In this document: one piece after another, positions 57,550 to 64,000 of the stretch
How the letters are laid out: each line of letters begins with the position of its first letter
Position numbering within the stretch: position 1 is the first letter of the stretch
DNA from: Pseudoalteromonas sp. A25
GTDB lineage: Bacteria; Pseudomonadota; Gammaproteobacteria; Enterobacterales; Alteromonadaceae
Direction of reading: 5' to 3'
DNA length: 64,000 bases
NCBI RefSeq assembly: GCF_009176705.1
Contig: NZ_AP021846.1
Location: 3,384,501-3,448,500 of the forward strand
Translations under genes and position numbers: made by a program
Notes under the pieces: model-generated
The model's input: only the letters and a program-made list of their open reading frames with translations
What the model was told of the DNA's origin: nothing
The model's database searches: none

Positions 57550-58233
57550 ATGATTGAAATTAATAACTTGATTTATTCGTGGCAAAAACAAGCAACGCCC
57601 ACTTTGACCATCAAGAATTTACGCATTAATCAGGGTGAGCACATATTTTTACATGGCCCCAGCGGCAGTGGTAAATCAACTTTGTTAGGTTTGCTTGCAG
57701 GTATCAACTCGATACAGCATGGCGATATCGTTGTTTTAGGGCAGTCTTTTACACGCCTGTCACATGCGCAGAAAGACAAATTTCGCGCTGACCATATTGG
57801 CACTATTTTTCAAAACTTTAATTTATTACCCTACTTGAATCCGCTTGAAAACGTCATATTAGGGTGTGAATTTTCAATCGCGCGTTCCAATAAAGCGAAA
57901 CAAGATGGGGGAGATATTCTCACCCAAGCTCGTCAGTTACTTATTGCTCTTGGCATTGAGCAAACGCAGTTACACTGTAATGTCTCAACACTGAGTATTG
58001 GTCAGCAACAGCGGGTAGCCGCCGCGCGAGCCTTTATTGGCCGACCTGAGATTATTATTGCCGATGAACCCACATCAGCTCTAGATACTGATAACCGTGA
58101 AGCGTTTATCAGCACCTTATTTTCTCAAGCTAGAAAATATCAGGCCACGGTGATTTTTGTTAGTCATGACAAAAGTTTAGCCAAGCTGTTCGATCGTAAA
58201 ATTAGCCTCCCTAGTATTAATGGAGCAAACTAA
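57550..58233 (+). CDS. ABC transporter ATP-binding protein (MacB/LolD-like)
   Basis: 227 residues. Walker A GPSGSGKST at residues 36-44, the signature LSIGQQQRVAAARA near 150 and Walker B EIIIADEPTSALD. The Q-loop lies in FQNFNLLPYLNPLENV. It is the ATPase for the adjoining FtsX-type permease; its stop TAA shares a base with the permease ATG (TAATG), so they are coupled. With DUF3299 downstream, it resembles zinc-regulated ABC clusters of Vibrio. Confidence 0.9.
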   Translation: MIEINNLIYSWQKQATPTLTIKNLRINQGEHIFLHGPSGSGKSTLLGLLAGINSIQHGDIVVLGQSFTRLSHAQKDKFRADHIGTIFQNFNLLPYLNPLENVILGCEFSIARSNKAKQDGGDILTQARQLLIALGIEQTQLHCNVSTLSIGQQQRVAAARAFIGRPEIIIADEPTSALDTDNREAFISTLFSQARKYQATVIFVSHDKSLAKLFDRKISLPSINGAN

Positions 58234-59552
58234 TGACCTTATTAAAACTGGCGCTCAAAAGCAGCTACAATCGTCGAACCAGTGTTATGCTCACACTGTT
58301 TACCATTGCAATCAGTGTCATGCTTCTATTGAGTATTGAACGTGTTCGAATGGATGCAAAAAGCAGTTTTAGTAATACAATCTCAGGGACAGATCTAATT
58401 GTAGGGGCCCGCACTGGAGACATTCAATTACTGCTCGCAAGCGTATTTCGCATTGGTCATAGTAATAACGCCGTTCTATGGCAAAGTTATCAAGATATTA
58501 AACATCGACGAGGCGTTGCATGGACTATACCAATCAGCTTAGGCGATAGCCATAAAGGCCACGCCGTGTTAGGCACCGATGATAATTACTTTAAACATTA
58601 TCGATATGGGAAAAAGCAGCCTCTACAATTTGCTACTGGACGAGCATTTCATAACGCTCAAGAAGTCGTACTCGGTAGTGAAGTCGCCAAAAAATTGCAC
58701 TATCACTTAGGTCAGAAAATTGTAATTTCGCATGGTATGGGCAATACGAGTTTTCACCATCACGATGATAACCCGATGACCATTGTGGGGATTTTAGAGC
58801 CAACCGGTACGCCAGTAGACAAAACCGTGCATATACCTTTAATTGCCGTAGAAACAATGCATGCCAAGACAAGCGCGCCCCGCGCCATCCAACGTAAGAA
58901 AAATGGCCACGATCAACATGAGACACATGACCATACTGATGATCACGGTCATCAACACGGTTCGTTAGAAAGCGCCCCTGGCGATTTAGTCGGCAGTCCC
59001 AAACAAATTACCGCGTTTCTGATGGGGTTTGACTCTCCGTTATATACCTTACAAGTTCGCCGTAATATCAATCAATACAAAGCGGAACCATTATTAGCAA
59101 TCATGCCAACGGTAACATTAAAAGAGCTTTGGGAGATGCTCGATATTGTTGAAAAAATTCTACTGCTTTTTTCAATGGTGGTTGTTGTCATTAGCCTTTT
59201 AGGCATGCTCACTACATTGCTCGCCACGCTAAATCAACGTCGCAGAGAACTGGCTATTTTACGCTCTGTTGGAGCTAGGCCTTGGCATATTTTTAGTTTA
59301 ATGAGCTTTGAAGCAATTATAATCACCTTGATTGGCTGTGGGTTAGGAACCCTTGGTTTTTATGTTGCACTATTTGCAATTGAACCTTTGTTACAAAGCC
59401 AGTTCGGTATTAGCCTAAGTATTAACCCTTTATCTTCCTATGAACTGACCTTGTTAGGCGTTATTATGATAGCCGGCACTTTGATGGGTCTCATACCTGC
59501 CGCTCGTGCCTATTTTTATTCATTGGCCGATGGCATGAGTATCAAAATTTAA
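58233..59552 (+). CDS. FtsX/MacB-type ABC permease with a His-rich loop
   Basis: 439 residues with four membrane helices: one at the N-terminus and three at the C-terminus (from ~310), and the FtsX motif RRRELAILRSVGARP. The large periplasmic loop has HHH at 175-177 and a His/Asp run at about residues 225-243 (KNGHDQHETHDHTDDHGHQ), strongly suggesting metal binding. The gene context points to zinc or another divalent metal, though the transported substrate is unknown. It lies 12 bases before the DUF3299 gene. Confidence 0.87.
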   Translation: MTLLKLALKSSYNRRTSVMLTLFTIAISVMLLLSIERVRMDAKSSFSNTISGTDLIVGARTGDIQLLLASVFRIGHSNNAVLWQSYQDIKHRRGVAWTIPISLGDSHKGHAVLGTDDNYFKHYRYGKKQPLQFATGRAFHNAQEVVLGSEVAKKLHYHLGQKIVISHGMGNTSFHHHDDNPMTIVGILEPTGTPVDKTVHIPLIAVETMHAKTSAPRAIQRKKNGHDQHETHDHTDDHGHQHGSLESAPGDLVGSPKQITAFLMGFDSPLYTLQVRRNINQYKAEPLLAIMPTVTLKELWEMLDIVEKILLLFSMVVVVISLLGMLTTLLATLNQRRRELAILRSVGARPWHIFSLMSFEAIIITLIGCGLGTLGFYVALFAIEPLLQSQFGISLSINPLSSYELTLLGVIMIAGTLMGLIPAARAYFYSLADGMSIKI

Positions 59553-59564
59553 GAGAGTATTTAT

Positions 59565-60044
59565 ATGCGATTTATATCCCTATTACTAATAGGTTTGCTT
59601 AGTTTGTCTGTACAAGCTGCTGCGCCAAAAGAAATATTTTGGGAAGATCTTATCCCTAAGGGTCACGTACAGATCAACAATCAAGATGCTGCCAGTCATG
59701 AAGGAAATGATCAAAACTGGGTGCAGCCTAACTTAGATGCCCCTGTTGTTAAAAACCTAGATGGGCAATCTGTGAGTTTACCGGGCTTTGTCGTGCCCCT
59801 TGAAGGAGATAACCAGCTTATTAGCGAGTTTTTGCTGGTTCCTTACTTTGGTGCCTGTATCCATGTTCCGCCTCCCCCCCCAAACCAAATTGTGCACGTT
59901 AAGATTAAAGGGGGCGTTCCGATAGAGAGCTTATATGATGCCATCACTGTAACTGGGGTTATCAAAGTCGAGACTTGGCAAGGTGAACTGGCTCAAACAG
60001 GTTATACCATGCAAGCCGTTGGCGTTTCTCCTTTTGAGCTGTAA
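59565..60044 (+). CDS. DUF3299 exported protein
   Basis: 159 residues with a signal peptide (cleavage near VQA/AA). The DUF3299 core is VSLPGFVVPLEGDN, LVPYFGACIHVPPPPPNQ, with a Cys and His ahead of the proline run, and the late ITVTGVIKVE. Proteins of this family often accompany MacB-type ABC genes in metal-related clusters. The proline run is encoded by a C8 tract (59874-59881). It probably acts in the periplasm with the ABC pair. A hairpin at 60060 follows. Confidence 0.82.
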   Translation: MRFISLLLIGLLSLSVQAAAPKEIFWEDLIPKGHVQINNQDAASHEGNDQNWVQPNLDAPVVKNLDGQSVSLPGFVVPLEGDNQLISEFLLVPYFGACIHVPPPPPNQIVHVKIKGGVPIESLYDAITVTGVIKVETWQGELAQTGYTMQAVGVSPFEL

Positions 60045-60059
60045 CTAAATAATACCTAT

Positions 60060-60088
60060 GTAAGTGTGCCTGAATAGAGCACACTTAC
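60060..60088 (+). terminator. Hairpin after the ABC/DUF3299 unit
   Basis: GTAAGTGTGC and GCACACTTAC form a 10-bp stem with a 9-base loop, 15 bases after the DUF3299 stop. There is no strong T tail, so it may need other factors. Confidence 0.55.
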
Positions 60089-60217
60089 AATCAATATTTC
60101 CCTACCCCATTTATACATTTGTTTACATAATCCCAATAAAACAATGTGTTATTTATAGACATTAAAAAAATTACTCAGCTATAGTGTTCCTAAAATAACA
60201 ACCAAAAAACAACAACT

Positions 60218-62926
60218 ATGAAAAAAGAACTGCTTAAGTTATCTCTATTGAGTGTGGCATTAACTCATCTCAGTGGCTGTGACCTTTTTGACAATGAAGA
60301 TAAGAACGTTGAACCTTATATTAAAGCTGAGCTAGCAAAGAATATTGATGAGCGCAGCCAAGTAATGGGGCAGCTACAAATCATCGACCGTGATGGTCAT
60401 ATAAAAACGAGCAGTGTATTACAAATAGATGGGCCCGAAGTTATTGATCTCAAAGTGAGTGATACACAGATAAGCTTTATTGCTCCCGAAGTATCCGAAG
60501 ATACAGATATCAAGTTTGCCATTCGCGCAACCGATGATGACGGTGCAAGTAGCGAGCAAGTCATCATTAGCACAATCAAACAGGTTAACCGTTCACCACA
60601 AGCAAACGCACAAGTCCTCTCTTTGCAATACAATGACAGCATTGAGTTTAGCCTAACGGCTCAAGATCCAGACAATGATCAACTCACTTACTCGTTGCAA
60701 AACCCACAACAAGGTGAACTGACATTAATTAGCGAAGATAACCAAACCTATCGATATACCCCCAGTAAAAATGCCATTGCCGAACAAGTCCTCGAATTTC
60801 AGGTGAATGATGGCGAGCTTACAGACACCGCCTCAATTACACTGAGCATTATTGATACGAGTGCGCCATTATTACTTCAGAGCTACCCGAAAAACCAAAG
60901 CCCCACCTTTAATGTAGACGGCTCAATTGAACTGGCATTTTCCGACAATATGGATGCACCGTGGCTTACCAAGCAATCAGGATCACAATGCGACGGCCCT
61001 ATTCAACTCAGTGCCAATGACTTTAGCAGCTGCGTAGCGTATGAGGTCACTGGAACACAGCAAGATGAGCAATATTTACTAACAATAACTCCCTCTGATA
61101 ACTTAAATAGGGAAACGGTTTATCAACTCAAGCTCACCGAACAACTGACAAATTTCCACGGTACCGCATTAGCACAAGAGCAAACGATCCTTTTTAAAAC
61201 TGGCTCGAAAGGCCTGCTGATCAGTGAGGTTTCAGCGTCACAATATCCGCAAGACAACCGTTGGATAGAAATTTACAATGGCACACCTCATGAGGTGGAC
61301 TTAGCTAATTACAGCATTGTTGCAAACAGCGTAAAACTTGATGATTACTCACCACAAGGGGAGCGCAATTTTCCTCTGAGTTCTCAAATAATCGGCCCTG
61401 GTGAATTTATTGTTGTACAAAGTCAAATAGGCCCACATATTTGGCAAAATAGCGCCACGAGTTCAGCTCAACTTATGCTCATTGGTGACGGCGAGTACGC
61501 ACCAGCTTGGGACAACTCTGGTTTTGTTGAGCTCACAAACGACATTGGCAGCATAGATTTTGTTCGTTTTGGAGAGTCCACTAAAGTACCAAACTCTGCA
61601 GAGCAATGGACTGATACTAGCTCGGCTGTTTCACTATCAGCTGCACTTGGGCAAAGTATAGTGAGATCTCAATTGCTCTCTGATACAAACTCTGCTGCTG
61701 ATTGGCAAGTGGCCACCTTTATGACACCTGCTGGTCCCAACGATGTCAACTGCAGTGTTGACGATGATTTAGATGGTATTCCAGATTGTGCCGAACAACC
61801 TAACTCTACTTTTGCAGGGCTACCACTTTATGAATGGGGTGCGCGAGTTAATCAACCAGATATTTTTATTGAAGTGGACTATATGCAAAGCGATGATGCT
61901 GGTGTTCGACCACACAAAGCAGCATTAGATAAAGTAAAAGAAGCATTTGCCGAACAAGGCATTGCAGTGCACTTTGATAGTGGCGCACTTTTCCACGCAG
62001 ATGAAGGGATAGCACCAAATCTTCATGACCTTGGGGGGGGGAATGAGGTTGAATTTGCTGCTAGTACCTCGTTTGCAGCCCAAGCCGATGCTCCTAGTAT
62101 TTTAGATTACAAAGCAAAACATTTTGATTTGCGTCGTCGCCCTATCTTTCATTATATGTTGATGGCTAACAGCCAGCAGCCAGATGGTAGCCCTGGTTCT
62201 TCAGGTGTAGCTGAGCTATATGGAAATGACCTGATCATATCTATGGGTGGCTGGCGTTTAACAACCGACACTCCAGCAATGGAAAATCTTACTTACAACC
62301 TACAAGCTGGCACCATCATGCATGAGCTGGGACATAACCTAGGCTTACTCCACGGTGGCAACGATAATAATAACTTTAAGCCGAATCATGTTAGTGTTAT
62401 GAACTATATGTACCAATTAGATGGCTTACCCACGATTGGTACAAACGAAGGAGATCGATACTTTAGAATGTTCTATCGAGGTAACGTCAATTGCTTCCCT
62501 GAGGGGGCATCGCTATTGAATGGTCCATTCGGCGCAGTTGAAAACTTTTCTATTAGCTACTCGCATGGTACCAATGAAGTGATCGATGAGACACGAATAG
62601 ATGAAAGCAAAGGCCTTCATAATGCAAACTCTGGCAGTGTAGATTTTGACTGTAACGGCAGCCATGGCGATATCTTGAAAGACTTTGATGTTAATGGCGA
62701 TCAAGACGGCGCAGGCATGCTAACAGATTTCGATGAATGGTCGAATTTAGTCCTTAATTTTGCTACTTACTGGAGCGGTGCAAACAGTGGTCACAATCAC
62801 ACACGAGATGCTAAAGTGACTCACTCAATTATGCACTCTGATAAACAACTTGTGCAAAAAGAACAGATGCCGCCCAAACATTTATTTGAATTAATAAAAC
62901 AAGTGGCTAATTATGAAAAAAACTAG
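60218..62926 (+). CDS. Large metzincin-type lipoprotein with cadherin-like and lamin-tail domains
   Basis: 902 residues. A lipoprotein signal ends in LSGC near residue 21. Cadherin/Ig-like domains occupy about 30-215 (RSPQANAQVLSLQYNDSIEF), an Ig-like domain 220-330, a lamin-tail domain about 335-440 (LLISEVSASQYPQDNRWIEIYN) and a Ca-binding-like DDDLDGIPDC segment. The metzincin zinc site HELGHNLGLLHGG is near residue 701, with VMNYMYQ as the Met-turn. A G9 tract at 62033-62041 precedes it. It is probably a surface protease; substrate unknown. It overlaps the next gene by 14 bases. Confidence 0.82.
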   Translation: MKKELLKLSLLSVALTHLSGCDLFDNEDKNVEPYIKAELAKNIDERSQVMGQLQIIDRDGHIKTSSVLQIDGPEVIDLKVSDTQISFIAPEVSEDTDIKFAIRATDDDGASSEQVIISTIKQVNRSPQANAQVLSLQYNDSIEFSLTAQDPDNDQLTYSLQNPQQGELTLISEDNQTYRYTPSKNAIAEQVLEFQVNDGELTDTASITLSIIDTSAPLLLQSYPKNQSPTFNVDGSIELAFSDNMDAPWLTKQSGSQCDGPIQLSANDFSSCVAYEVTGTQQDEQYLLTITPSDNLNRETVYQLKLTEQLTNFHGTALAQEQTILFKTGSKGLLISEVSASQYPQDNRWIEIYNGTPHEVDLANYSIVANSVKLDDYSPQGERNFPLSSQIIGPGEFIVVQSQIGPHIWQNSATSSAQLMLIGDGEYAPAWDNSGFVELTNDIGSIDFVRFGESTKVPNSAEQWTDTSSAVSLSAALGQSIVRSQLLSDTNSAADWQVATFMTPAGPNDVNCSVDDDLDGIPDCAEQPNSTFAGLPLYEWGARVNQPDIFIEVDYMQSDDAGVRPHKAALDKVKEAFAEQGIAVHFDSGALFHADEGIAPNLHDLGGGNEVEFAASTSFAAQADAPSILDYKAKHFDLRRRPIFHYMLMANSQQPDGSPGSSGVAELYGNDLIISMGGWRLTTDTPAMENLTYNLQAGTIMHELGHNLGLLHGGNDNNNFKPNHVSVMNYMYQLDGLPTIGTNEGDRYFRMFYRGNVNCFPEGASLLNGPFGAVENFSISYSHGTNEVIDETRIDESKGLHNANSGSVDFDCNGSHGDILKDFDVNGDQDGAGMLTDFDEWSNLVLNFATYWSGANSGHNHTRDAKVTHSIMHSDKQLVQKEQMPPKHLFELIKQVANYEKN

Positions 62927-63389
62927 CATGTTGCTAGGTGTTACACTGGTAGCTGGGTGTCATCACCTAGCTACTAGCCAAGACCCATGGGCAATGACAC
63001 AACAGGGGCTTACCTACCAAGGTGAGCTTATTGACCAACAACATGCTCAACAGCTTGTGTGCTCTAGATGCGAAATCAAACAACAAACCACATTAACGCC
63101 ACTTGGTCCGAGCAACTATACAAAGCTATATATAGATGGTCAGTTAAAAGCACTTTGGGGAGAAACTTACAAACCGCAGTTATTTGTTCCAAATAACGTT
63201 GGTCGCACACTTATTCCTCTTAAAGCGGGCCTTCAAGCTAACAGCTGGCACGCACAATTTGGCGATAAACAGCTACACATATACAGTGCACAACCGCAAC
63301 CAGTTACGTTGGGCGCTGCTGACTATACGATTTTTATTGCACCTACCACGCGCTCTAATCGCTTTACGTACACCTTACTCGTCAACTGA
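62913..63389 (+). CDS. Small lipoprotein, function unknown
   Basis: 158 residues with a lipobox VAGC near residue 16. Family not recognised. A CSRC pair near residue 52 and a beta-rich remainder are visible. It overlaps the metalloprotease gene by 14 bases, so it is translated with it and may be its partner or inhibitor; that is only positional. Confidence 0.65.
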   Translation: MKKTSMLLGVTLVAGCHHLATSQDPWAMTQQGLTYQGELIDQQHAQQLVCSRCEIKQQTTLTPLGPSNYTKLYIDGQLKALWGETYKPQLFVPNNVGRTLIPLKAGLQANSWHAQFGDKQLHIYSAQPQPVTLGAADYTIFIAPTTRSNRFTYTLLVN

Positions 63390-63445
63390 TGCAACAGCAT
63401 AGTTCACGAAAATGCTAGGATCTCAAAAATTAACAGCCCGTCTAA

Positions 63446-63474
63446 TTGACAGCTGTACCCACTAATAATAAAAA
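63446..63474 (+). promoter_or_regulatory. Candidate sigma70 promoter for a small RNA
   Basis: TTGACA (63446-63451), a 17-base spacer and TAAAAA (63469-63474). No gene follows on this strand, but a strong terminator does at 63605. Confidence 0.35.
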
Positions 63475-63604
63475 ATGCCAAATATCTGTTGCAATAACGA
63501 ACAAAAAGATACATCCTGGTAACACCAAAGAGTTTTTTTTAACATCCCTGACATTGACTCAGAAATAAATCTGAACATTTTATAGGGTCATTCTCCAGAC
63601 ATTA

Positions 63605-63632
63605 CTAAGGCCGCGCTTGCGGCCTTAGTTTT
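63605..63632 (+). terminator. Strong plus-strand terminator
   Basis: CTAAGGCCGC, GCTT, GCGGCCTTAG, then TTTTA. The T run is on the plus strand only, 216 bases after the nearest plus gene and just before the convergent minus gene's stop. It may end the lipoprotein operon or a separate small RNA. Confidence 0.85.
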
Positions 63633-63635
63633 ATC

Positions 63636-64000
63636 TTATATCTTTACTCTACCAGGATAGTGAATAACCGTCGGTTCAGAATAATTAGGTACATGATCAT
63701 AACTAAATACTGCGTAGTATTTATCAATATCTGCATTGCCAAAATTATCAAGCGTATACTGATCTGGCCCACCGTACAGCTTTACCCCATCAAAAGGAGA
63801 GCGCGGCGGGTGAAAACGATTTCGCACAACAAAACTACCGACCAGATCATCGCTATCAGGGTTCAACCAAGTTAACTTAACAACCCCATTTTCAACTTGT
63901 GTCTGCAAGTGGCTGGGCGCAGGTAATGCCTCAACTCGCCTCTCAATATACTCAACATGCAACTTTGCTGGCTCTGCATCATGACTGTCTCGCCAACTCA
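63636..64000 (-). CDS. C-terminal end of a DNRLRE/fibronectin-type protein (5' truncated by window)
   Basis: The frame is open from the window edge to the stop at 63636 (about 120 residues). The first part, WRDSHDAEPAKLHVEYIE, resembles the end of a DNRLRE-type domain, and the remainder looks like a fibronectin type III-like module (GVVKLTWLNPDSDDLVGSFVV, then RNRFHPPRSPFDG and KYYAVFSYD). Such ends are seen on large exported proteins. Identity of the whole protein cannot be known from this window. Confidence 0.6.
   Translation of the reverse strand, partial: SWRDSHDAEPAKLHVEYIERRVEALPAPSHLQTQVENGVVKLTWLNPDSDDLVGSFVVRNRFHPPRSPFDGVKLYGGPDQYTLDNFGNADIDKYYAVFSYDHVPNYSEPTVIHYPGRVKI

Overview
The window looks like a chromosomal segment of a marine gammaproteobacterium of the order Alteromonadales, most probably Pseudoalteromonas. 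This rests on recognised gene families and their order: a bipolar arginine cluster with an argH-argA fusion, several Alteromonadales-type families (DUF2982, DUF3034, DUF2884), a TonB-dependent sucrose locus, and moderate to low GC with dense, often overlapping genes. No rRNA, tRNA, CRISPR array, phage or insertion-sequence transposase was recognised.

Layout. 1-6.2 kb: end of ppk1 and ppx (polyphosphate turnover), an EAL-HDOD protein, a small periplasmic binding protein, a PhnA-type protein, rlmJ, and a coiled-coil protein followed by zapA. 6.3-15 kb: a degenerate metallo-beta-lactamase-fold protein and mltD, slyD, an SDR/amidohydrolase pair, a DUF2884 protein, and a DUF1566 lipoprotein pair with two further small genes. 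15.2-19.9 kb: an RND efflux pair whose last bases overlap msrA. 20-22.1 kb: btuB under a cobalamin riboswitch with a visible sigma70 promoter. 22.2-28.4 kb: yajQ, a VanZ-like protein, panE, thiI, a TetR regulator, coaD and a Wzi-like outer-membrane protein. 28.4-29.8 kb: an AT-rich accessory island with a 57-residue peptide that has a double-glycine-type leader, a coupled membrane protein, and a paralogue of that protein broken by an in-frame TGA. 29.9-37.1 kb: argCBFGH(A) divergent from argE, with an ArgR box between. 37.2-44.8 kb: a sucrose locus (LacI regulator, sucrose phosphorylase, MFS permease, TonB-dependent receptor, fructokinase) with two copies of a palindromic operator and a 201-bp imperfect inverted repeat. 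44.9-51.9 kb: a zinc metalloprotease, fbp, small cysteine-rich genes, sseA and two glycosyltransferases. 51.9-56.1 kb: a cupredoxin / GGDEF-EAL / DUF3034 / lipoprotein-globin operon. 56.2-60 kb: purC and an ABC exporter-like pair with a His-rich loop plus a DUF3299 protein. 60.2-64 kb: a large metzincin-type lipoprotein with an internal G9 tract, a small lipoprotein, and the 3' end of a DNRLRE/FN3-like protein.

How the parts fit. The sucrose genes form a complete route: outer-membrane uptake, inner-membrane permease, phosphorolysis to glucose-1-phosphate plus fructose, then fructose phosphorylation. The arginine genes cover most of the pathway from acetylglutamate to arginine. The most novel-looking stretch is the peptide/membrane-protein island at 28.4-29.8 kb; next are the globin/cupredoxin/c-di-GMP operon and the G9-tract surface protease. 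All functional statements come from reading motifs by eye; no database search was run.
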